Below are positions 11,424-23,362 of a stretch of 64,000 nucleotides of DNA, piece after piece. A program made the translations under genes and the position numbers. Below the pieces are notes generated by a model, which saw only the letters and a list, made by a program, of their open reading frames with translations, did no database searches and was not told where the DNA came from. The stretch comes from Staphylotrichum longicolle. Its lineage: Eukaryota; Ascomycota; Sordariomycetes; Sordariales; Chaetomiaceae. The DNA is taken from the NCBI GenBank assembly GCA_019096155.1, contig JAHCVI010000001.1:7874001-7938000 (forward strand), given 5' to 3'. How positions within the stretch are numbered: the stretch's first letter is position 1; each line of letters begins with the position of its first letter.

Positions 11424-14400
11424 GGTGGGTGGTCGAGGTGACGGCGCCGACCGGGAGAGCTGGGACTCGGGCGGGTTCCTGTGGGTGGCAGGAAGCGTCC
11501 GCGAGCCGAGCGGGCGTCGTGTATGCTTGGGGTATTAAGTGTGTCTCTTCAACGCTTGGGGGTGTAGTTCAGAATGGAGCTCGCTGTCGTGCAAGTAGCA
11601 ATGAAAAACGTAGGTAGGGAGTCGAGTCGCTGGGTGGTTCCTCCAATCTCCAGGGTTCCAGGGGGGGCCCGGAGTGGCAGGTTTGGACTCCAACGACAGA
11701 GGCCAAACACCTGTGGTCAGGCGCAGGGAAGCTACGGACGGTTGCAGGACACAGCCAGCAGGTGCGGTGCTGTGCAGGTGCTAACGAGCGGCGGGAGGGC
11801 AGCGACGACGGCAGCGACGGGATGGTGGCTAAGCCGAGACGAGGAAAGAAAGGAAAACGGGAAACACCACGAACCCAGCGAGCGTAGGGTCGAGATGGTG
11901 AGCGGGAATTAACTCGGCGGTGTTGGATTTCGCTGTTGCAGCACCAGTCCTGGCGGCCGGGCAAGAGGGGAGATGGAGGGCAACCCTGGGCGTTTGAGAG
12001 CGCTGGAGATGGATCGGCGAGGGAAGACGGCACCCGCAGCGTGGACCCTCTTTGGGGCGGGCTGTGGGTGGCTTTGCAGCCCTTTGCTGCAAAAAGACGG
12101 ACGGAGACGGTGTGAATCTCCACCCCGTCATGCTACCTAGCGCCGGGCCTGCTGCGAAAAACCCTGTTCATGGCGGGGTGAGAACGCCAGAAACGGAGCC
12201 CAGATCGAAAACGAGAGGTTGGAACTTGCAGGGGGTTTTCGTCTGGGAGCGGCCTAATTACACAGCAGGCGTGTCTGTCTGAGTGTCTGCCCACTCGCAG
12301 TGGAGAAACGCCGGCGGTTTTGTTGACGTTCAGGTTAAGATCAAGCGCAAACGTTCCCTACAAGTCCTCTTCTGCGCGGAACACGTCACGCTGAGGCTCA
12401 TCCAGCTTGGGCAGTTTGGTTGAAGCTGACGGCAGAACATTCCATCTTGTTCCGCAGACGGAAAGCTGTGCGCCTTTGGGCATGGGCATGCATTCTAGCC
12501 TCACCATCCCATCGCGCAATCCTGTGGAAGGCTGCGCTCAGTCATGCAAACGGCACCCACCTTCCTCCCCACACAAGTGCTAGCGAGAACAGAGACACAA
12601 AAAAAAGGGGACCAGACATTCCCGCGGGGCAACTGCATTTGGCTGGAGCGGCGGTGAAGGCGGCAGTTTCCATGTCTCTCTCACTCACCCCCGGTTCAGA
12701 GCCGCCCCGGCCTCGTACGGATCACTTCGGCATCTGGTGACCTGATGGTGCAAGGAAGCGGCGTCAGTCGCACAAATTGCGTATGAATAGCAAATGGGCC
12801 CTTCGACAATTCCCAACGAGACATCCATCTTGATGGCGGCTGCGCATTCCTGCCAGGGCCGTGCCGTGGCCGTTGTCAGACAGGTTTTCAGGACCTGCTT
12901 GCGTTGGCTGAGGTTGGCCAAGGCTTGGTGAGCCAAGACTTAAAGTTGAGACGACTTGGACAGGGCAACACGAAAACCACGTTTATCCTGGAGGAGGATG
13001 TTATTTCTGGCCCATTTGCCACTCGTCGTCCGCTCTCCACCTGGACCCTTCATGCATATTGTTCCAACCTGCGGACCTGATTGAGGCTCATCAGATATGC
13101 CGTTCTGTCCAACGAGACGTCATGAGCCAACCATGCAACCTACATCCCTCAAGCAAGCTGAGCCTGCCGGGCCTGCCCATGTCGTGCTCACAACACCAAG
13201 CAATTGGTTGGCCGGTTTTGAAGGACCAGCAGCAGGCCTGTTTCATTGGAGGGCAATATCGAACGTCGCAGCTGATTGACCCAAAAGAGGTAGTATCTCC
13301 CAAATTCCAAGGGTTTGAAGCAGCGACATTCAGGGTGCACGGCGGGGAGCACTGGCTCGATGACTTCATTCTTCCCGAAGCAGCCCGGCTCGTGTTTCTT
13401 CGGGACCCCAGTCCCGCGATTGTGTGTCGGTCGCCCGACCTCGTCACCGGGCCACGTTTGCGGGTTTCGGATCACCTCAGGAATGCAAGAATGCCGTCGC
13501 TGTCGCCAAGCCGAATAGGGCTGGACGGTGGGAGATGCTGCCGCCGCGCTAATCAGACTGCATGCAGTTTCTTTCATCGTCTCGGCAAGGGATTTGCAGG
13601 ACATCCACACAGGATGCACCGAACCATTGAACCATTGAACTCTTGTCGTGGGGACACACATCAGGTCATGGTTGTGGCTAAGCCCACACTTCCAACTGTC
13701 GCAGCATCCTAACTTGCCGATACCAGCCTGCATTTGGCTCATCTATAAAAACGACCAGGCCCAATTCGACGTCTTTAAACTTGAAATCTCGATTGCCATC
13801 CCTCCGCGGCCGAGATTCTTCGAGCCGTTAGAGAGCGCCGCTGAAGCCCAACCCCCGCAACCTGACTCGAGTCCAGACGCTTCTGAAAGCTGCTCCGCAT
13901 GCCAGCGAGTTGCTCAGTGTCTCAACCCCACCGTCGTTATCGATCTCCAGCAGGCAACAAGGAGGAGCGTGCCGAACCCCGAGCGAGACATTGCCGCGTT
14001 CAGGACTCCGTGGGATGGCTACGGGGGCGGCGTGTCACGACCTGCTGGCCATCCTGATACGTGCTGCTCGATGTCGCGCCCCTGGGCGGCATCGGTCGTG
14101 GGAACGAAGCGGAAAGCTCAGAAACCTCAGTTTTTCCTTTCTGTTTTTGCTCGGGCAGTGACCCGACTCTCGCACCGGTTGGGATGCTCCATCGAGGCTG
14201 TGCTCCCGGGAGATGCTCGGCGGTCGTCGTCATATGCAGATCGGGATCTCCAGGTGCGGACACTGGAAGAGTCAGTCGTACACCGTGAATCTCTCCGATG
14301 CCGTGGCATGGCAGGCCCCGGTTTGGCTCACCAGCTCACCTCACCTCACCGCTGCAACTCGAGCGATCGCCGTCCGGCCTTACGCGTCACGAGCTGTCCC

Positions 14401-16452
14401 CGGGGTGCCTACAATGTATATGCCTACAAATAGCGACATGGGCATCTCTTTGGGACATGCATAGGAGGACCCAGCCAAAGCTCACAGGCAATAGTCGTGC
14501 GCCCAGGGCCGGCCGAGGCGTCCGGATGAAGGCGAGTGTCTCACGGAAGAATAGAATGATCCCCGGAGTCCTGCTCTTCGGGAACACGATGATACACCAA
14601 CCCATGGAGGCTCGGGTGAAATGTGGGTAGCGTCGATTTTACCCCGCGCTTCTCTGACAATGCAACCTCAGGAGTCAAGACCAACGACCAACCTGGAAGT
14701 TCTCGTGGTTCTGGCGTGGGTCTGGCCGACCAACAAAGAATAGTTGCTAGTCCACCGAGCGGGGCGTGCCGAAGAACGAGCTCGGGTTGTTGGCGGCATT
14801 GAAGTCGTGCCCAAATCGCAGAACCGATCTTTCGGGATCGGGTTGGCGCATTTCGACATTGAATTCATCGTAGCGTCCAACTGTAGCCTGCCGCCAGTGC
14901 GACCCCAGGGTCCAGCGCCCAGGCGACTGATGTCACTGGTGCTTGGAGCGCCGAAAATAAAAGGAGCCTGCAGGGGTGCATGGGTTGGCGGGATTGACGG
15001 GGGCTTGGCGCTGCTTTCGTCGCAATCAAACTGGCAATACGAGGTCGTCCAATGGAGGAGGGCAAGGAGGGTTCGGAGGGAACGGGAGACCGGCGGCAGG
15101 AGATATATCCAAACATCTTTTGGCCCCTGGAGGGTCAGGCGGTGCACGGGAGACGGCAACTCGTATGCGGGTTCTTGAAGGAGATGGACATCGCGATCCT
15201 TCAGCGACCAGTTGCCCTGGCGCAGTTTCACTACACAGCCCAGCACCCAGTCAACTCAATGTGGTCGCGGAGGTTGCTGACGGACCACAACTGCAACCCT
15301 AACCCGCCGTCTTTATTTGGAAGAGATCAGCAATGGAAGCACACAAAGGCGGCAACCTTAACACAGTAAGAAGTAGCCAAGTTGCAAAGGACCGCACGGT
15401 GGCGTCTCTTCCCCTGAATCGGGACTTGGAGACCCCAGAATGAAGCAGGGGCGCGTTCAGAACTTCGATCGCGAATGTGAGAATCTTCTTCCTTCTTTTC
15501 CAAGCCGGTCAGCTCGTTTCTGTCTCTCGTTTGGTTCTGCCATCCACTCTTTTTGTCCCTTTTCAGGGTGACTGCTCTGCCGCGCGTTGGCATTGCTGCA
15601 TCTGGAGGGCTCCTCAACAATCCCTCGAAACGCTCCGGGCTTGGTTTCGTTTGGTGCAGCGGGAAGCGGGACGCGAGGGATCGATCGTCTCGATTGCCAT
15701 TGCCCTTGAAACCACTGCTAAATTCCGCGCCGCCTTCCTTGATTTCGCTCTCTGCCGACTCTTGGCCCAGTCCGGTTTTCTTCAGACTTTTTTTCGACCC
15801 ATTCCGAGTTGTTCCTGTGTTGCTGTGCAGGAACAACCTGCGCCGCTGCACCACGACTCCGCTGCACTGCACCGCAGCACCGCCGATGCAACTTCAGCTT
15901 TCTTGGGGCGGGACTTGGAATAATTAGCTCGGCCGATACGGTGGACTCGGGCGTGGTGGCTGCTTCCTTGGCTTTGCTGGCCGGGACCGCGCCCAGCTCA
16001 ATTTTTTGGCTGTCAGCACCTCGCATCCGCCGCTGAGTGGCTCCCGTTCTGGTCCGTCTCCTGAGAGACGTGGATCTCCCCGCTCACCTGCAGCAACGCC
16101 AACGACAGCAGCAGCCTGCAGGGCCTGTGTTGTCCCAAAACAAGGCTTCGGACTCAGTAGGTTGTTTTTCGCTCTTGTCGATGCCAGCGGTTGCCCCCCG
16201 GTTCTGTTTTCGAATGACTCTCTTTTGATGAAGCGATTGGGCTTGCTGTCGCTCTCTTCTTCCCTTCCCCCCCCAAACACCACGTCGTCGGATCCTACTT
16301 CCCTCCGCCGTTGATCCTGAACGGTCCCCCCGGGGGTCGCTGACTGAGAGAACCCGCCCCATCGCATTGGGTGAAGTCCCTGCCCCGGCCGCGTCGCATC
16401 GCGAATTCACCACGATGAGCACCATCGCTAACTTGCAGCTGTTCTCAGGACC
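11424..16452. other. 5 kb divergent upstream region, SKT5 / class IV chitin synthase
   Basis: No ORF in this stretch looks real; the longest (+ strand 13648-14433 and 13059-13712) lack recognisable domains. It probably contains both promoters and a long chitin synthase leader: C/T-rich tracts lie at 16255-16340. A telomere-like AACCCTAACCC is at 15295-15305. A TATA-like CTATAAAAA lies at 13741-13749. Confidence 0.5.
15295..15305. repeat. Telomere-like box AACCCTAACCC
   Basis: One complete and one partial copy of CCCTAA, the usual telomere repeat of filamentous ascomycetes, in the upstream region of the chitin synthase. A second such box is at 31658-31672. It may be a binding site for a telobox Myb factor, or chance. 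Confidence 0.4.
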
Positions 16453-19400
16453 ATGTCGCTTCCCGAGAGGCCGGGCGGCACGCCGTCGTACGACCAGCGC
16501 CATAGCTACCGACACACGCAGTCGCGACGGCAACAACACCGTACCACAGATATCGAGGCCGGCGGCTATGTCCCCGTCAGTGGCGGGCAGTCACTGCATC
16601 AACGTGGGCCATCAGCATCCTCTTTCGCCGAGACCATTCCGTCTCCTAATACGGAAATAGAGAGAACTCCCCTGTCGCCCACCTCGCCCCCACCACACGC
16701 GTCCGACTCGCCGTTCCAGCGGAAGAGGAGCCTCGTCCGGCCGGAGCGGAACAGGATAGGCAAGGACCACCCGAACTACCATTACCGGAAACATGCGGCG
16801 AACATGAACACACTGCCGTCGTCGACCGGCAACGACCCTATTGCGGAGGATCTGGAAGGGACCACGGACCTGTCTGGCTCTCCCTCGAGGAATGATGACG
16901 TCCTCTCGGATACCCCCTCGCCGAGGAGGAAGCGTTCAACAAGGCACCGCGGTGCCGAGGCCGAGAAGCCAGCCCGGACAAAGCGGAGGACGTCGACCGG
17001 GGCGAAGCACGGCAAGATCACCAAGGAGTCGAAACGCCAGCGGCAGGCCGAGCAGTTGCGGCCACCGAGTTTCTGGAACATTTACTGCTCAATCATCACG
17101 TTCTGGGCCCCGGGCTTTCTGCTCAAGTGCTTTGGGCTGCCTTCCAAGGCCCAGCAGAGGGCGTGGAGGGAAAAGATAGGTCTGATCAGCATCATTCTCT
17201 TCATCATGGGCGTCGTCGGTTTCCTCACCTTCGGTTTTACGCAGACCGTGTGCGGCAGCCCTCCATTGCGTCTGCGCGTGAACGAGGTCTCGGGCGGTTA
17301 CATGATCTTCCACGGATCGGCCTACGACTTGGGGGGATCCCACCATCCTCCCGCCCAGGGCATTCCAAGGCGCGCGGACGGTAGTGGTGCTAACGTGCTC
17401 TACGACCTTCCGGAGAAGCATGGCGGCCAGGACGGGAGTTTTCTGTTTCAGAACGTCAACGGCAAGTGCAAGGGCGTCATCACAGCGGCTCCGAACTCCG
17501 ACGTCCCGACCGACGCGAGCGGCAATCTGGCATGGTACTTCCCATGCACAACCTTCAACCAGGACGGATCTATGCAACCGAACCTCACGATCCCATACTA
17601 TCTTGGTTACGCCTGCCACACTACTGCCTCGTCCAGAAACTCGTTCTACCTGGATCTCAACGGCGCTGCCGATGTGTACTTCACGTGGGACGACATCAGG
17701 AACAGCTCTCGTAATCTAGTCGTCTATTCTGGCAACGTTCTCGACCTTGACCTCCTAAATTGGTTCAACGACACGCAGGTCGCCTATCCCGCGCGCTTCA
17801 GGGAGCTGAGAGACCGGAACTCGGCCGCGAACAAGGCTATCAGGGGTCGCGACATCACCCGCGCCTTCCAGTCCTCGGGCGACAAGCGGTACGCCGAATG
17901 CTTCGAGGAGATCATCAAGGTCGGGACGGTCGACACCGACACAGTTGGATGCATCGCCTCTCAGGTCGTCTTGTATATCTCGCTCGTCCTGATTCTCGCC
18001 ATCGTGGTTGCAAGGTTTGTGCTCGCTATTGTCTTCCAATGGTTCATAAGCAAAACCTACGCTGCGGACAAGACCTCGCAAACCTCGGACATGCGCAAGC
18101 GCAACCGGCAGATCGAGGACTGGACAGAGGACATCTACCGTGCCCCTCCCCGCCTGACAGGCGACGTTGGGAGCAGCGTCAACGGCTCCGATCGCCACAG
18201 CAAACGCAGCAGCGTCTTCTTGCCCACCACGTCCCGGTTCTCGGCCGTCTATGGCGTCGACCGGGCCAACCGAAAGTCTGGTGTCCCGACCACCATGGCG
18301 AGCCAGAGCGCTGCCGGCCAACTCCTCAACCCCAACACCATGTATCGGCAGGGCAACGACAGCCGGACTAGTTTTCTCAAGGCTGATCCGTACGCAACAA
18401 GCAACAGCCCCACGGACGGCCCGGGACCTGCCGGCTTCATCCACGAGGCTGTGGTCCCGCAGCCCCCCTCGGATTGGATGCCCTTCGGTTTCCCACTGGC
18501 CCACGCCATCTGCTTGGTGACTGCCTACTCCGAAGGTGAATTGGGCATTCGGACAACTCTGGACTCGATTGCCATGACGGATTACCCCAACAGCCACAAG
18601 GCGATCCTGGTTATTTGCGACGGCATCATCAAGGGCAAAGGGGAGGCCTTCTCGACTCCGGATATTGTTCTTGGCATGTTGAAAGACCACAGCACGCCTC
18701 CCGAGGAGGTCGAGGCCTTCTCGTACGTGGCCGTCGCCAGCGGCTCCAAACGCCACCACATGGCCAAGATCTACTCGGGCTTCTACGACTACGGCGCCAA
18801 GTCAGCCATTCCTCTGGAAAAGCAGCAGCGCGTCCCCATGATGGTCGTCGTGAAGTGCGGCACGCCGGACGAGGCGACCAAGTCGAAGCCCGGAAACCGT
18901 GGCAAGCGCGACAGTCAGATCATCCTGATGTCGTTCCTCCAGAAGGTCATGTTCGACGAGCGGATGACGGAGCTCGAGTACGAGATGTTCAACGGGCTGT
19001 GGAAGGTTACGGGCATTTCGCCCGACTTCTACGAGGTCGTGCTCATGGTCGATGCCGATACCAAGGTTTTCCCGGACAGTTTGACGCACATGATCTCTGC
19101 CATGGTCAAAGACCCCGAGATCATGGGCCTGTGTGGCGAGACCAAGATTGCGAACAAGCGAGCCACGTGGGTGTCGGCCATCCAGGTCTTCGAGTACTTC
19201 ATCTCCCACCACCTCTCTAAGTCGTTCGAATCCGTCTTTGGCGGCGTTACCTGTCTTCCAGGATGCTTCTGCATGTACCGCATCAAGGCGCCCAAGGGTG
19301 CCCAGAACTACTGGGTTCCCATCCTGGCCAACCCGGACGTGGTCGAGCACTACTCGGAGAATGTGGTTGACACGCTGCACACGAAGAACCTGCTGCTCCT

Positions 19401-20184
19401 CGGTGAGGATCGTTACCTGTCGACCCTCATGTTGCGGACGTTCCCCAAGCGCAAGCAGGTCTTTGTGCCGCAGGCTGTGTGCAAGACGACGGTTCCAGAC
19501 ACGTTTATGGTGCTGCTCTCGCAACGCCGTCGGTGGATCAACTCGACCATCCACAACCTGATGGAGCTCGTCCTCGTCCGCGATCTGTGCGGCACGTTCT
19601 GCTTCAGCATGCAGTTCATTGTTTTCATTGACCTTATCGGTACCCTTGTCTTGCCTGCCGCCATCGCGTTTACATTCTATGTCGGTAAGTCAAACGTCCA
19701 AGTCACTTGCCAGCAGGCATCAAGAAACGGTATCTAACTGTTTTCCTGTCTAGTCATCATTTCCATCATCCATTCACCCCCGCAGATCATCCCGCTCGTC
19801 CTGCTCGCCCTGATTCTCGGCCTGCCAGCAGTCCTGATCGTCGTGACGGCACACAGCTGGTCGTACGTCGGGTGGATGCTCATCTACCTGCTCTCGCTGC
19901 CCATATGGAACTTTGTTTTGCCGACGTACGCCTTTTGGAAGTTTGACGACTTCTCGTGGGGCGACACGCGCAAGACGGCAGGTGAGAAGACCAAGAAGGC
20001 CGGCATCGAGTACGAGGGAGAGTTTGATAGCAGCAAGATCACCATGAAACGCTGGGCCGAGTTTGAGCGCGACCGCAGGGTTCGCACCAACAACTACTGG
20101 GGGTCGACGGAGAACGTGGTGGGCGGGAGCCAGCCACCGCATCACGGCCACGGGCCCTATGACGGGTACTACTCGGACGCCTGA
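16453..20184 (+). CDS. chs-4: Class IV chitin synthase (CHS3 type)
   Basis: An integral membrane glycosyltransferase (GT2) that polymerises GlcNAc from UDP-GlcNAc into chitin and extrudes it through the plasma membrane. Two exons, 16453..19684 and 19754..20184, give 1220 aa; donor GTAAGT, branch CTAAC, acceptor TCTAG. A basic, Ser/Pro-rich N-terminus of about 200 residues is followed by N-terminal membrane segments (SIILFIMGVVGFLTFGF), a domain of the Chs3 type (CGSPPLRLR...GGYMIFHG), another membrane segment near nt 17958-18040, and the catalytic domain. Catalytic marks are VDADTK (about residues 866-871), the LGEDRYLS acceptor block and QRRRW (about 1024-1028). The C-terminal membrane helices include WSYVGWMLIYLLSLPIW and end in the WGDTRKT block. 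There is no myosin motor, excluding classes V and VII. Class IV activity in yeast needs Skt5, encoded divergently next door. Confidence 0.95.
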
Positions 20185-23100
20185 GTTGAGCCTGGACTGT
20201 ACTGAGAGCCGGCGTGGTCTGGGAGGTTGTTTGGAAAAAAAGAAAGGACAAAACATTATTTCTTCTTTTGAGCGATATATTCGGTACATAGACCGTGGTT
20301 ATGGGATGGCCAGCGTGGCGGTGTTGGTTTTTTTTCTTTTGCGCAACAGAGCGGCACGAATGTTTTGTGGGTGGAGAGTGCGCGCGCGCGGTTCCCCTTC
20401 CCTTGGAGTCTTTGATGAAGGGGCGGGTTGCTTTTGGTTGTTGCGCGGTTGTTTACCTATCATCAGACTTGGTTTTGTTTCCCTGTTGGTTTGGTCTCTT
20501 GATTTTTTTCTTCTCACACCTACCCGTCCCGCCTATCTTGTTCTTCTTTCTCCTTGGCCATGATATCAAGAGGGGTAGAAGGAGATGCGAAGGGAGTAGC
20601 ATCCGGATGGCGGCGACCCGTTGGAGGTGCTCTTCTCCAAACGCCTTGGTTTTTTAATGATGAGAAGGGCTGTGCCGGAAAGTATATAGTTGCATCAAGG
20701 CCCTGCAGTACGCTGTTAATAATTGATATTGGTTGGAGTTGTTTTTGCGCTGCCTGCTGTGTTATGAAATGCGTGATGATAGAGAGAGGTTGAGAGTTGG
20801 GTTGGGGGTGTTGAGAACCGAGCCTCTCGAGACCTCGTTGGGAAAAGGGGCAGCAGTTTGTCCAAATGGGGAAGAGCCATGTCTTGCGTGTCGTGTCTCG
20901 ATACATCATGACTTCGACTCGATGTCAGATATTGCAGGCATTGTACTTTTGGCCTTGAAGCCGAGTTCGAGTGTGTTGGTATGCATTCAACTTGTGTGGT
21001 TCTCGAAGCGAGGTCTGCACCGACACACTCCGGAAAACAGAAGACATGTCCTGGGACGATCGGATCTTGCATGTGCACTCTCCCTCTTTCTCGTAGAGTG
21101 CAACCTCGCACTCGTCAGCGCCCACGCGCCTACCGTGGACAGGGCGCCACGGGTTGATGAATATTGGCCCGGCACTTGTGGCATTTGCGGAGGGAGCTGC
21201 AAGTCAGCCGTCACGATGCTACCACATCATTCTGTTTGGGAATGCGGACGCGAGGCGCGAGGCCCAAGTGATCATGTATTGGGTGTGTCGTCTGCTGTAA
21301 ATAGGTGTATGTATGTGCGTGTCTGTCTGATGCAGTCTGGACCGCTTGCGGAGGGTTTGTTGGTGCTGGCCTCTGACCTTCTGTCAGCACCAGCGCAGCC
21401 CCCTATGTCACAGTCGAACGATTCTCCTGAGGCTAGCGCCTGCTTGGAGAGAAAGAAGAAACACGGCTGCTCGGCAGGCGGAAAGGGCGAGAGCGGGAAC
21501 TCGTTCGGTCCGGCGAATGCGCTGACCAGGAGCAGAATCCGAGAAACGCCACAAGCCCTTGACCGAGCGCCACCATCACAGAGCGTGGAGAGCAATAAGT
21601 GACCCGATCGGTCGCCTGCGGCAGCCGGTGAGCGTGAAGGACAAGCCTTGGAGCAGCCAAAATTGGGGCTCGGCCAACGTGGAAAGAGGGGGCCAGACGT
21701 CTGCTGCATGCAGGCCGTGGGCATTTAGCTGGGACGTCTTCCTGCGCAATGTGAGCCATCACATTCATCATGTTTGTCCTGTTCCCGTTCTGGTCAGGTA
21801 TTCGAGGAAAGGCATCACATCATATCATTATCATCAGGGATGCTCGGATGGCAGCATGACAGCATGCCAGACAACATGGGGAAGGCTGCGGGCAGTACGG
21901 GCCTTGTCGGAGACTTGCTGCCGCTGTCCCATGTCCGCTGCCCGCTACCCGCGTGAGGGATCATGTGTCTGACCCGAGCACAGCACGACTGGCTGGTGCG
22001 GATCGTCGCAAGGCGCAAGGTGCGGTTGCAAGGGAAAGCCGAGTCCAAGGGAAGGATGCAGGGCGACCAGTTCGGGGAGGTTGGATGCAGAGCGTGGCGG
22101 GCCAGGGCGGGTTTCTTCTTTGGCGCTATCCACCCCCCCTGCCAAAAAGCCCCCAAATCGGCACCCCGCATGCAGCTTGGTCCTGTGAGACACGAGTCGA
22201 GTCGGGGGAGGTGAGGTGATGTGGCCCATTGTGTACAGACATGCAGGGCGAGGATGGATTCGGGATGGGATCGGGGGGTGGATGGTCCTGAGAGGAAATC
22301 CGGATGCTGGGGGGAATCGGTTGGTTTCAAGTGTTTTCGGGAACGAGACGAAGGACCGGCAGCTGGAGACCCTCGGTACCCTGTGTTCTTCAACCCTGAC
22401 GGGAGAGCTCCCTGTAGCGCTGGAGGTAAAACAGGTACGTACCTACCTAATGTTGCTGAAATGAAGACACAGGGAACGCGGTTGAGGAAACTGGACTGCG
22501 GCGAAGGAAGCGACAGCCCTGGGCACTGAGCTCGAGGCTGGAAGGTGCCCCCTGTCGGGTCTGCTGTGTGTCTGTCCCTTCCCTTCCTTTTCGGTACAGT
22601 GCCTGAGAGTGCATGCCATGCCTCCTACCAACTGTGCAGACCATGCACCCGCGCTGGGGAGCTGTTCAGTTGCACGAAACGACCCGCTGCCGCCCGTCCT
22701 TTACCCCAGCTCCAGACCCCCACCCCGCAGTGCTGATTCGCCATGGCGATGTCACCTCCACAAATCTGGGGCCCAGGGTACGAGTGCAGAGGCGGGATCC
22801 AACTTTGGGTTTCCTGAGCTTCTTTCAAGAAGGTATCCCGTACCGTGCTCCCCTCCCGACACGCCCAACTCCCCCAACACGCACTTCTTTGGCGATCGGC
22901 AATCTTGGATTGTTGTCTTCAAATCGGCGGCTTGATTGCAGATTTCTCATTGGCAAGCGGCATTTCCGCACTTCCGACGCTGCTCGCTGGGCTTTTCGTC
23001 CAAGCACCCTTCGTCTCAGTGACATTGATTGGCCTCTCCCCACCATCAAGTTCGTCAAGTTCGCCCGGGACATTTTGCATTCGCCCCCGTCGCCTGTCCC

Positions 23101-23362
23101 CCAACATTGAAGTCGGGCTTCACTCTGCCCAACCTGCCAATCTTCTGTCCGCCGCACCTGGACCCGCCTAGGGCACCCACTTGGTCGTGAGAGACGCAAA
23201 ACTAGGAGCAGCTTCAGGAAGGAAGGGAAGATTGGAAAAGAGAGCCGTGGGGACCGCGGCCGACCCTCGGCAGCCGGACAGCTTCGCTGGGGCTGATGCT
23301 GCCCGCTGGGCTCGCCGCCACCCATTGCATTGCACGATACGGACTGCTTCTCGTTGGCCGCC
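20185..23362. other. Intergenic region, chitin synthase to WD40 gene
   Basis: 3.2 kb between two genes in tandem. The first few hundred bases are T-rich and probably hold the chitin synthase 3' UTR. A 12-bp palindrome AGGTACGTACCT is at 22433-22444. A 289-codon plus-strand ORF (20733-21602) has no domain and is judged a chance frame. Confidence 0.5.

Noticed and set aside
13059..14433. Two overlapping plus-strand ORFs (217 and 261 codons) upstream of the chitin synthase
   Set aside because: No domain, no splice signals joining them, and a competing minus-strand frame of similar length.
20733..21602. 289-codon plus-strand ORF after the chitin synthase
   Set aside because: No domain, Cys/Ser-rich chance-like composition, and no splice or homology support.
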